DNA of 64,000 nucleotides, from the NCBI GenBank assembly GCA_012518215.1, contig JAAYSV010000008.1:102452-166451 (forward strand). The letters run 5' to 3'. A model generated the notes under the pieces. The model was not told the origin of the DNA and did no database searches. It worked only from the letters and a program-made list of their open reading frames with translations. A program made the position numbers and the translations under genes. Each line of letters opens with the position of its first letter. Position 1 is the stretch's first letter. Shown piece by piece: positions 55,301-63,021 of the stretch. The DNA comes from Bacillota bacterium. Lineage in GTDB: Bacteria; Bacillota; Dethiobacteria; DTU022; PWGO01.

Positions 55301-55804
55301 ATATCGAACAGGATAATTTTTGCCGTCGCCATAACCCTGCTGGCCATTGTCCTGGCCCTCGGGGGCTGTGCCGCGGAGGAAACGGAAGATGCGGTGCCGG
55401 AAGAGAATCAGCAGGGTGCCGGAAGGTCTGAACAAGTGCATGCCCATGCCGCCGACCATGAACTGATTGCCGTCTACAACCTTCCCGCGGGAACCTGTAC
55501 CCTGGAATTGGGCCCTCTCCGGGAAGCCCCTTCCCTTACCCTTCTTTTCCTGAAAGAGATACCGGGCCGGAGAGCAGAGCAGGACCGCCTCGCCCGGCAT
55601 CTCATGGGGCGCAAATCCATCAAGGTGGAGAAAGGTGATAGTTTCAGGGTAAGGGATCGGGGACTCTACGAGCTCGCCGCGGAACCCCGTAAAACGAAAT
55701 TCTTCCTCGATGTGGCGAAAGAGGGCCGCTACATCATCTATGCCGAACATGATGTTTCCATCAAGATCATGGATGGGAAAACCGCAGTCAAAAAAGAGAG
55801 ATGA
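55301..55804 (+). CDS. Hypothetical lipoprotein, probable AUA start
   Basis: The reading frame from GTG 55394 begins after the lipobox, so it cannot be complete. Upstream in the same frame lie a basic start, a hydrophobic helix and a lipobox (RIIFAVAITLLAIVLALGGC, Cys at about residue 24), the hallmark of a type II signal peptide. No ATG, GTG or TTG lies before them; ATA at 55301-55303 is six bases after GGAGGAGGGG. The mature 143 residues include AGTCTLELGPL and KKTKFFLDVAKEGRYIIYAEH-like beta-rich segments (exact: TKFFLDVAKEGRYIIYAEH), but no family is recognised. It is the only complete plus-strand gene and is convergent with aroA. Confidence 0.72.
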   Translation: MSNRIIFAVAITLLAIVLALGGCAAEETEDAVPEENQQGAGRSEQVHAHAADHELIAVYNLPAGTCTLELGPLREAPSLTLLFLKEIPGRRAEQDRLARHLMGRKSIKVEKGDSFRVRDRGLYELAAEPRKTKFFLDVAKEGRYIIYAEHDVSIKIMDGKTAVKKER

Positions 55805-55836
55805 AGGAATGGCTGACAGTGGCATCCAGAAACAGC

Positions 55837-55867
55837 TGGAGCCGTTCCCGCTGATGGGGCGGCTCCA
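55837..55867. terminator. Possible bidirectional hairpin between lipoprotein gene and aroA
   Basis: TGGAGCCG (55837-55844) and CGGCTCCA (55860-55867) form an eight-base-pair stem with a 15-base loop between the two convergent genes. There is no clear U tract on either side, so termination is uncertain. Confidence 0.35.
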
Positions 55868-55895
55868 TTCTACTATCATCGGAACACCTTGATTT

Positions 55896-57185
55896 TCAGG
55901 TCAGCCGGGCCAGGTCACGGGCAAAGGAAGGGTATGAAACCCGGATACAACCCGGTTCCCTGATCAGCGTCTGCCCCGTTGCCCGAAGGCCAGCTATGGC
56001 CAGGGCCATGGCCAGGCGGTGATCCCCGTGGCTCTCACAGAGACAGCCGTGCAGGGGAACTCCCCCCTCGATGATCAGGCCATCCGGCCTCTCCTCGATC
56101 CGTGCCCCCATCCTGCCGAATTCCCGCACCAGGGAAGCAATACGGTCGGATTCTTTCACTCTCAGCTCGGCGGCACCCCTGATCACCGTCATCCCCCTGG
56201 CGGCCAGGGCCGCCACTGCCAGAGCGGGTATTTCATCGATCAACCGGGGAATGATCTCTCCTTCCACGGTCACCCCGGTGAGCGTACCTTCCCCCCTGAT
56301 ACGGATATCGCCAACTTCTTCATTGCCATGAACACGCCTGTTCAGTATCGTTGGCCGTGCTCCCATCCGCTGCAAGATGTCGATGACGCCCGTACGGGTA
56401 GGGTTGATGCCCACGCCGCGGACAAAAACTTCCGACCCCGGTATGACCGCCGCCGCAACCATGAAATATGCCGCCGAGGAGATATCACCGGGGATGTCTA
56501 TGCGGCACCCTTCGAGGCTCGCCGGCCCCCTTACAGCCCTGATGCTACCCTGACTGCAAACTTCTGCTTTGAAGGTTTTCAACATACGTTCGGTATGGTC
56601 ACGTGTGGGGGCAGGTTCCCGGACCGAAGTTTGCCCTTCAGCGAAAAGGCCCGCAAGCAGAACCGCAGATTTTACCTGGGCACTGGCCACCGGCAGATCG
56701 TAGCTGATCGGCCGTAGATTTCCTCCCGTAATTTTTAAAGGCAGTCCGCCTGCCCGATGGCCCACCGTGGCACCCATCCTGCGGAGGGGCTCGGTCACAC
56801 GGAGCATGGGGCGGCAGCTCAGGGAATCATCCCCATGAATTTCGGATGTGAACTTCTGTCCGGCCAGCACCCCTGCCAGGAGGCGGACCGTGGTCCCCGA
56901 ATTCCCTGCATACAGGGGCCGATCCGGTGGTTGCAGGTGCAACCCCCGCCCGGTGAGGTGTATCTGTTCGCCCGCCTGCTCGATCTCGACCCCGAGGGAA
57001 CGCAGGCAGCTGATCGTGGCCCGGCAATCTTCCGAGCGGAGAAAATTGTATATCATGGTTCTCCCCTCCGCCAGGGAACCGATGATCACGGCACGATGGG
57101 ATATGGATTTGTCTCCCGGAACGGTCAGTTCCCCGCAAATCTTGCGGGAAGGTCTGACGACAAGAACGTCTTCGGCATCTTTCAA
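55896..57185 (-). CDS. aroA: EPSP synthase (3-phosphoshikimate 1-carboxyvinyltransferase)
   Basis: The 429-residue enzyme has PGDKSISHRAVIIGSLAEG at the N-terminus, LYAGNSGTTVRLLAG, REPAPTRDHTERML and RVKESDRIASLVREFG. It joins PEP to shikimate-3-phosphate. It is the last gene of the tyrosine-regulated aroF-tyrA-aroA unit, 18 bases after tyrA. Confidence 0.98.
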   Translation of the reverse strand: MKDAEDVLVVRPSRKICGELTVPGDKSISHRAVIIGSLAEGRTMIYNFLRSEDCRATISCLRSLGVEIEQAGEQIHLTGRGLHLQPPDRPLYAGNSGTTVRLLAGVLAGQKFTSEIHGDDSLSCRPMLRVTEPLRRMGATVGHRAGGLPLKITGGNLRPISYDLPVASAQVKSAVLLAGLFAEGQTSVREPAPTRDHTERMLKTFKAEVCSQGSIRAVRGPASLEGCRIDIPGDISSAAYFMVAAAVIPGSEVFVRGVGINPTRTGVIDILQRMGARPTILNRRVHGNEEVGDIRIRGEGTLTGVTVEGEIIPRLIDEIPALAVAALAARGMTVIRGAAELRVKESDRIASLVREFGRMGARIEERPDGLIIEGGVPLHGCLCESHGDHRLAMALAIAGLRATGQTLIREPGCIRVSYPSFARDLARLT

Positions 57186-57203
57186 CCGTATCTCTCCTTC
57201 CGT

Positions 57204-58319
57204 TCAGCGTCGGTGGACACGATAGCCCCTTTCTTTCAATACGGCCAGGGCCCCATCACGTTGTTCTTTCTGCCGGAAACCGAAACGGATCGAGCCGCCC
57301 TCCTCTTCACGCACATGGAGGATCTCGACTTCCGCAATATTGAACCCCGCCCCTCCCACCAGCGATGCTATTCTCCCGATCGTCCCCGGTGTATCCTTGA
57401 CCAGAACGATGATGTCAAACAGATCGGGAAATATCCCCCTGCTGCGGAAAGGTATCTTGCGCCGGAAACTGCGCGCCCGTTCAAGCGTGGCTGTGATCTT
57501 GTCCTCCTGCCCGCCCGTGATCATCCGCCGTACCTCCTCCAGCTCATGAAGGTAACGACCCAGAAAAATGTCGATCGCCTCCCGGTTGGTCGCGAAAATA
57601 TCGCGCCATATCTCCGGGTTCCCCATTGCTATTCGTGTGGTATCCCTGAACCCCCCGGCGGCCAGCGTCTGCACCATCTCTTCCTTCCCTTCCTCCGCCG
57701 CCACCTCCACCAGGGCAACGGCAGCCAGATGGGGCAGGTGGCTGACCAGTGCCACGAGTTGATCATGCTCGGCCGGGGAGATAACCAACGGCTGGGCTCC
57801 GATCCCCTCGATCAGGTCGACCATGCGCCCCCATTCTTTTTGAGATTGCCCTTCGTCGGGAGTCAATACGTAGATTGCATTCTCCAGCAAAGCCGGATCG
57901 GCTGCCTCGATACCCGATTCCTCGGAACCGGTCATGGGATGCCCGCCAACATATATGACACCCCGGGGAAGGATTCCGCGCAACTCTTCCGCCAGGAACT
58001 GTTTGGTGCTACCCAGGTCCGTGACCACCGTTCCGGACGAAAAATGAGCTGTGCAACTTTCCACAAGTTGGCGGCAGAATCTGATCGGAACGGCCAGAAC
58101 CACCAGCTCCGCTCCCACCACCGCTTCCCGGGGACTGCCAACCGCGCGGTCAACCGCCCCCCTTTCAAGTGCCGTGGTCAGTACTTCCGGATCGCGGTCA
58201 TACCCGACCACTTCCGTGGCGAGGGTACACTCCCGGATGGCCATGCCCAGGGAACCGCCCATCAGACCCGTTCCCAACAGCGCTATCCGTTCAAAAAGTC
58301 TGGATCTTTTTCCCGACAC
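57204..58319 (-). CDS. tyrA: Prephenate dehydrogenase with ACT domain
   Basis: The 371-residue protein has the NAD-binding IALLGTGLMGGSLGMAIREC, the catalytic region GGHPMTGSEESGIEAAD, and a C-terminal ACT domain (VLVKDTPGTIGRIASLVGGA) likely to sense tyrosine. It converts prephenate to 4-hydroxyphenylpyruvate. Its start overlaps aroF by 29 bases. Confidence 0.96.
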   Translation of the reverse strand: MSGKRSRLFERIALLGTGLMGGSLGMAIRECTLATEVVGYDRDPEVLTTALERGAVDRAVGSPREAVVGAELVVLAVPIRFCRQLVESCTAHFSSGTVVTDLGSTKQFLAEELRGILPRGVIYVGGHPMTGSEESGIEAADPALLENAIYVLTPDEGQSQKEWGRMVDLIEGIGAQPLVISPAEHDQLVALVSHLPHLAAVALVEVAAEEGKEEMVQTLAAGGFRDTTRIAMGNPEIWRDIFATNREAIDIFLGRYLHELEEVRRMITGGQEDKITATLERARSFRRKIPFRSRGIFPDLFDIIVLVKDTPGTIGRIASLVGGAGFNIAEVEILHVREEEGGSIRFGFRQKEQRDGALAVLKERGYRVHRR

Positions 58320-59319
58320 AGCTAGCCACCTCTTTCAAACTGTCCATCATGAGCAAAAAATTGTCGAAACTGAGTGACTGGGGCCCGTCGGAAAGCGCCT
58401 CTTCCGGGCACGGATGAACCTCGATGATCAGCCCGTCAGCTCCGGCGGCGATTGCCGCCTTGCTCATCGCCGGCACCAGCTGCCAGCGGCCGGTTCCATG
58501 GCTCGGATCGGCGATCACCGGAAGGTGGCTGAGTTCCTTGACAACGGGGATAGCACTGATATCGAGGGTATTGCGGGTATATGTTTCAAAGGTACGGATT
58601 CCCCGTTCACAGAGGATCACCCTGTGATTGCCCCCGCTGATTATATACTCCGCTGCCATCAGCCACTCCTCGATGGTGGCCGACATCCCCCGTTTCAACA
58701 GTACCGGTTTGTCGATACGCCCCAGTTCTTTCAACAGATAGAAGTTCTGCATGTTTCTCGTTCCTACCTGCAATATGTCCACGTAAGCGGCTACCATCCC
58801 CACGTTTATGGGGTCGACAATCTCGGAAACTGTCAGCAGGCCGAACCTCTCCGCGACTCTCTTCAGTATCTTCAACCCTTCTTCTTCCATACCCTGAAAA
58901 CTGTATGGCGAGGTGCGCGGCTTGAAAGCTCCCCCTCTCAAGACCCCCGCCCCTGCTTCTTTCAATATCCGGGCAGTCTCCATCAGCTGTTCTTCCCCCT
59001 CGACAGCGCAGGGGCCGGCCATGATGACCAGCTGTTCGGCGCCTATGTTTGCGCCCTTTTTGCCCAGAGGAATGACCGTATCCCGGGGATGAAATTCCCG
59101 GCAGGCCAACTTGAATGGTTTGGATATGGGCAGAACCTTCTCCACACCGGGGCTGACCTGCAACTTTTCGAACATCCCTTCGCGTGGCCTTCCCACAACC
59201 CCGAGTATGGTCCGGTCTTCACCGGTGGATCTGTGAACGCTGTATCCCATGTCCTCTAGCCGTGCCGATATGTCGGCAATAACTTCGGCCGGAGTTCCGG
59301 GCTTCATCACCACAATCAT
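58291..59319 (-). CDS. aroF: 3-Deoxy-7-phosphoheptulonate (DAHP) synthase, type I beta
   Basis: ATG 59319 (342 residues) has AAGGAGGTC upstream. An N-terminal ferredoxin-like regulatory domain ([20 protein letters not shown]) is followed by the catalytic barrel with [31 protein letters not shown] and [13 protein letters not shown]. It is the entry step of the shikimate pathway. It is the first gene downstream of a tyrosine T-box. Confidence 0.97.
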   Translation of the reverse strand: MIVVMKPGTPAEVIADISARLEDMGYSVHRSTGEDRTILGVVGRPREGMFEKLQVSPGVEKVLPISKPFKLACREFHPRDTVIPLGKKGANIGAEQLVIMAGPCAVEGEEQLMETARILKEAGAGVLRGGAFKPRTSPYSFQGMEEEGLKILKRVAERFGLLTVSEIVDPINVGMVAAYVDILQVGTRNMQNFYLLKELGRIDKPVLLKRGMSATIEEWLMAAEYIISGGNHRVILCERGIRTFETYTRNTLDISAIPVVKELSHLPVIADPSHGTGRWQLVPAMSKAAIAAGADGLIIEVHPCPEEALSDGPQSLSFDNFLLMMDSLKEVASCVGKKIQTF

Positions 59320-59350
59320 CGTCCTGGGACCTCCTTTTTTGTTTTGAATC

Positions 59351-59384
59351 AAAAAAGCTTCCGTCCGGTATAAGGACGAAAGCC
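59351..59384 (-). terminator. T-box-controlled terminator before aroF
   Basis: A GC-rich stem (GCTTTCGTCC against GGACGGAAGC, with a short loop) is followed on the minus strand by TTTTTT. It competes with the antiterminator. Confidence 0.9.
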
Positions 59385-59640
59385 AGATTTCGCGGTACCA
59401 CCCTATTTGAGCATAGCCCCACTCGTTCAGAGCATGACGTCATTCTATCTGCCATACCCCCCCCTGTAACGGTAGAGGCATCCGTCGGAGCCTACTGGCG
59501 GTCAGACAATCCGCTTTCGGTCCGCACTCCGGGGTGTACTTCACACGCCGCCAATACCGTTTTGCACCACTACCCCGGCTCTCTGCAATTGGACAACGTG
59601 CTACTCTTCCCCTTCATTGCTTTCGCAACATCCTGTTCAA
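59351..59640 (-). promoter_or_regulatory. T-box riboswitch leader, tyrosine-specific (aroF-tyrA-aroA)
   Basis: The 459-base gap between aspartokinase and aroF holds this leader. On the minus strand Stem I starts with GGGG and AGTA, and the 3' side reads GAA, one base, then TAC (59536-59538), a Tyr codon, followed by ACCCC that pairs with GGGG. The same GAA-N-codon geometry gives ATC in the ileS leader, so the reading is calibrated. The AGGGTGGTACCGCGA element is at about 59390-59405 and a terminator follows. Uncharged tRNA-Tyr should switch on the operon. Confidence 0.92.
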
Positions 59641-59645
59641 AGAAA

Positions 59646-59674
59646 ATTTTACTACAAGCAAAAAAAGATGTCAA
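59646..59674 (-). promoter_or_regulatory. Promoter of the aroF T-box operon
   Basis: A perfect TTGACA (59669-59674) and TAAAAT (59646-59651) on the minus strand are 17 bases apart; transcription would begin near 59639, at the 5' edge of Stem I. I see nothing else in 59675-59778. Confidence 0.78.
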
Positions 59675-59778
59675 CACGGTCAAGGCACACGGGGTGGCAA
59701 ACAACTTGCTTCAATTCATGAGCCAAAGATAGAATAAAGACTGTGTTGACCGCAAGATCTCCTTTTTCGGCAGAGATG

Positions 59779-61035
59779 CTACTTTACCCTGGCAAAGGGA
59801 GTTTTGATCTTGTTTTCTTTCTGCAGTTCAAAATGGTCATGCAGTGTCTTTATGGCCGCAACCAGATCCCTGCCGTTGATCAGGAGACAGATGGAAATAT
59901 TGGAATCTCCTGTCTGCAAGATTTGAATGTTTTGCTGCCGAAGAGCCTTGACAATTCTGGCCATCACCCCGGGTATGTTACGCATCCCCGCCCCGACCAC
60001 CGATATCTTGGCGCACTCTTTCTTGAGGGAATAATGAAGGTTCAGTTTTTTCAGTATTCTTTCCGTCCGCCCGATCATCTCCCCATCCACCGAAAAAACC
60101 TTCAGGAGGGGGAATACGCCGATGAGATCGATACTGATCCCCGCTTCCCCGAGTTTTTCGAACATTTCCAGTTCCAGATCGGCATCGGAAGCAGTAAAAT
60201 CAACCATGAATTGTGCCAGGCCGGGGATATGGGCAATGCCGGTAATGATCTGTTTCGGGTCTACGCCATAATTCTTCCCCATGCCGCTCCCAGTACCCGT
60301 GATGATCGTCCCGGAACCTCCATCACCCAGGTTCCTCACCGCGATGGTGACATTGTTCTTCATGGCCACCTCGATGGCTGCGGGATGAATAACCCTTGCT
60401 CCCTCGTAAGCCAGCTGGGTGACCTCGTTGTAGCTCAATCTGCTGATAAAGCGAGCATCCTTGAAAACATTTGGATCGGCCGTGGCAATACCGCTGACAT
60501 CGGTAAAAATATCCACACGATCTGCATCCAATGCTGCCCCGAGAATAACGGCAGTGGTGTCACTGCCGCCCCGGCCCATCGTATTTATCTCCCCCTCGGA
60601 GGTAGCCCCCTGAAAACCGGCTACTACCGGAACCTCACCTTTTTCCAGACAGTGAAGCAGATAATCTGTACGACAATCAATGACCTGGGCCTGACTGTAA
60701 ACTCCATCGGTTACCAGGCCGGCCTGCTGGCCGTTCATCACGCGGGAAGGAATTCCATGCTTCCAGAGGGTGGCCACCAGAACCCCGGCGGAGATGATCT
60801 CCCCGCAGGACATCATCAGGTCCAGTTCCCGCAGGGGAACATCCGCGCATATGTTTTCCAGCAACACCTTCAACGTATCGGTCGCGTAAGGATCCCCGGC
60901 CCGGCCCATCGCCGAAACCACGGCCACCACCCGGTGTCCTTCCCCGGCAGTTTCCTTGATCCGTTCAACCACCTTCTCCCGCAACTCCGGCGTGGCAACG
61001 GATGTACCGCCAAATTTCTGTACAGCAATCTTCAC
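59779..61035 (-). CDS. Aspartate kinase (DapG/LysC type)
   Basis: The 418-residue enzyme has KIAVQKFGGTSVATPELREK at the N-terminus, GRGGSDTTAVILGAALDADR, and two C-terminal ACT domains (ISIDLIGVFPLLKVFSVDGE and ISVVGAGMRNIPGVMARIVK). It phosphorylates aspartate, the first step to DAP, lysine, threonine and methionine; the effector cannot be told from sequence. It lies 26 bases after asd. Confidence 0.95.
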   Translation of the reverse strand: MKIAVQKFGGTSVATPELREKVVERIKETAGEGHRVVAVVSAMGRAGDPYATDTLKVLLENICADVPLRELDLMMSCGEIISAGVLVATLWKHGIPSRVMNGQQAGLVTDGVYSQAQVIDCRTDYLLHCLEKGEVPVVAGFQGATSEGEINTMGRGGSDTTAVILGAALDADRVDIFTDVSGIATADPNVFKDARFISRLSYNEVTQLAYEGARVIHPAAIEVAMKNNVTIAVRNLGDGGSGTIITGTGSGMGKNYGVDPKQIITGIAHIPGLAQFMVDFTASDADLELEMFEKLGEAGISIDLIGVFPLLKVFSVDGEMIGRTERILKKLNLHYSLKKECAKISVVGAGMRNIPGVMARIVKALRQQNIQILQTGDSNISICLLINGRDLVAAIKTLHDHFELQKENKIKTPFARVK

Positions 61036-61061
61036 CTGTCTTCCCTCCCCGGGATTCCGGA

Positions 61062-62081
61062 CTAGAGCATCAGTTCCGCAATCTGGACAGAATTTGTTGC
61101 CGCCCCCTTGCGCAGGTTGTCAGCGACCACCCATACATTCAACCCATGCCTGACCGAACGGTCCCTTCTTATTCTTCCCACGAAGGTCTCATCACGATCA
61201 GCAACCTCCAGCGGCATCGGATAGATCAGGTTTTCCGGATCATCGGAGACGATAATTCCTGCCGCGTTGTTCAAGATGTCACGGGCTCTTTCCGGAGAAA
61301 GTTCCCGTGCAAATTCGATGTTGATCGATTCCGAATGGCCGACAAAAACAGGTACCCTGACCGTCGTGGCAGTGACGGGCAAATCGGGCAGCCCCATGAT
61401 CTTGCGCGTCTCATATATCATCTTCAGTTCTTCCTTTGTATAGCCATCCTCGTCGAAAACGTCTATCTGTGGAACCAGGCTGAAAGCCAGCTGATAATTC
61501 CTTGCCGCCCCCCGGTACGGCACATACTCGGCCTTTACCTCGCCCCCTTCAAGGTAGGAACTGCTCTGCAATTCCAACTCACCCATGGCCTCTCTTCCGG
61601 CACCGGAGATAGCCTGGTATGTTGAAACCACCACTCTTTTTATCTCCGCTTCCCGGTGCAACGGTTGAAGAACAACCACCATCTGGATGGTCGAACAGTT
61701 GGGATTGGCAATGATACCCCGGTGATCTTTGACCGCCTCCGGATTCACTTCCGGAATTACCAGCGGTACATCATCGGACATACGGAATGCACTGCTGTTA
61801 TCAATCACAAGTGTCCCGCGTTTTACTGCCTCGGGAACCAACTTCTTGCTTGTATCCCCTCCGGCACTGAAAAAAGCAAAGTCCACCCCTTCAAAAGCCC
61901 GGGGACATGCCTCCTCCACCTGGTATTCCCGGCTACCAACTTCAATTTTTCGGCCGGCAGAACGGGATGATGCCAGCAACTTCAAACCCTTGTAAGGAAA
62001 GCGCCTCTCCTCAAGAATCTGCAAGATCTTCTGTCCCACCATACCCGTGGCACCCACCACGGCAACGTTGTACCTGGTCAT
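61062..62081 (-). CDS. asd: Aspartate-semialdehyde dehydrogenase
   Basis: The 339-residue enzyme has the NADP-binding VAVVGATGMVGQKILQILEE, the catalytic cysteine in IIANPNCSTIQMVVVLQPLH and the substrate-binding SESINIEFAREL. It reduces aspartyl phosphate to the semialdehyde. The 124 bases upstream to dapF contain small hairpins but no clear promoter. Confidence 0.97.
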   Translation of the reverse strand: MTRYNVAVVGATGMVGQKILQILEERRFPYKGLKLLASSRSAGRKIEVGSREYQVEEACPRAFEGVDFAFFSAGGDTSKKLVPEAVKRGTLVIDNSSAFRMSDDVPLVIPEVNPEAVKDHRGIIANPNCSTIQMVVVLQPLHREAEIKRVVVSTYQAISGAGREAMGELELQSSSYLEGGEVKAEYVPYRGAARNYQLAFSLVPQIDVFDEDGYTKEELKMIYETRKIMGLPDLPVTATTVRVPVFVGHSESINIEFARELSPERARDILNNAAGIIVSDDPENLIYPMPLEVADRDETFVGRIRRDRSVRHGLNVWVVADNLRKGAATNSVQIAELML

Positions 62082-62205
62082 CCGGTCGACCCCCCCTATC
62101 TATTATCATATTGATGAACCAAAGCCGGGGTTCATATTTTGCCTTGGCACCGGCACGATATGTGCCCGGCCTGCTTCCCCCCGGGCAGTTCTTCCATTCA
62201 AACGA

Positions 62206-63021
62206 TCATATTTCTCCGGTAAAAACTTCCCGGGCCGTCCCTTCCAGGAATGCCTCGCTGCCCGGTTCCCATTGTACGCGCAAAGTGCCGCCGGGCACAA
62301 CCACATCCACGGGGCCAGGCAGACGCTCCAGTTCGTCCCTCAGCATCCCGGCCACGACTGCTGCACAGGCCGCACTTCCACAGGAGAAAGTTTTACCCAT
62401 CCCTCTTTCCCAGGGATAGACCATCAATTTTCTCGGATTTATTACTTTGACAAATCCCACATTGGCCCCTCGAGGAAAAAACTCGTGCTTTTCCAGATAA
62501 GGGGCTGTTGCATGGGGTACAGCCTCATCTTCTTCCAGAAAAATAATGATATGCGGGGTGCCAAAACCCACCGCCGCAAACTTGAAAGTTCTCGTTCCCA
62601 CCCTGATTGTATCGCTCAAAATTGCCCTGCGTGCACCCGCAACGGGCACCAGATCGCTACGCAATTCCGGTTCACCCATATTGATCCTGGCCAGATCATC
62701 CGCAAGAGCTATCGCCTTCTTCAACCCTCCTTTGGTTTCCAGCACCATGCCTTTTTCATAGTTGCAACGGGCATCAATATAACGACAGGTACAGAGCAAA
62801 GCATCACCGCTCATCTCCGCTTCACTCCCGTCCCGATTGAAGATACGCAGGCGGTAATCTCCCTGATCGGAAGGCTGGATCACCAACAACCCATCCGCAC
62901 CTATGGAAAAACGGCGACGGCATAGATCGCATGCCAGGGAACCCGGGGATTCAAAATTCCCTTCCGGATCTTCCATGACGATAAAATCTTTCCCCAACGT
63001 CTGCATCTTGGTAAATTTCAT
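62206..63021 (-). CDS. dapF: Diaminopimelate epimerase (DapF) homologue lacking the first catalytic cysteine
   Basis: The 271-residue protein aligns along its length with DapF. The second catalytic Cys is present (GMGKTFSCGSAACAAV, Cys214). The first catalytic site, normally NxDGSxxxMCGNGxRC, reads NRDGSEAEMSGDALLC: Ser71 replaces the Cys, Asp replaces the Asn and Leu replaces the Arg. The start of the fold is MQTLGKDF instead of MxGxGNDF. Standard two-base epimerisation should not work. Context (lysA-dapF-asd-aspartokinase) still links it to DAP. It may be a decayed or repurposed copy with a true DapF elsewhere. Its ATG overlaps the lysA stop. Confidence 0.85.
   Translation of the reverse strand: MKFTKMQTLGKDFIVMEDPEGNFESPGSLACDLCRRRFSIGADGLLVIQPSDQGDYRLRIFNRDGSEAEMSGDALLCTCRYIDARCNYEKGMVLETKGGLKKAIALADDLARINMGEPELRSDLVPVAGARRAILSDTIRVGTRTFKFAAVGFGTPHIIIFLEEDEAVPHATAPYLEKHEFFPRGANVGFVKVINPRKLMVYPWERGMGKTFSCGSAACAAVVAGMLRDELERLPGPVDVVVPGGTLRVQWEPGSEAFLEGTAREVFTGEI

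Noticed and set aside
56757..58325. Plus-strand open frame (522 codons) opposite aroA and tyrA
   Set aside because: It crosses two real minus-strand genes and has no family features; it reflects codon bias of the minus strand.
59743..61065. Plus-strand open frame (440 codons) opposite the aspartokinase gene
   Set aside because: Antisense shadow of an enzyme with clear motifs.
62790..62812. Selenocysteine replacing the missing DapF cysteine
   Set aside because: The codon is AGC (Ser), not TGA, so this is a true Ser substitution in the sequence given.
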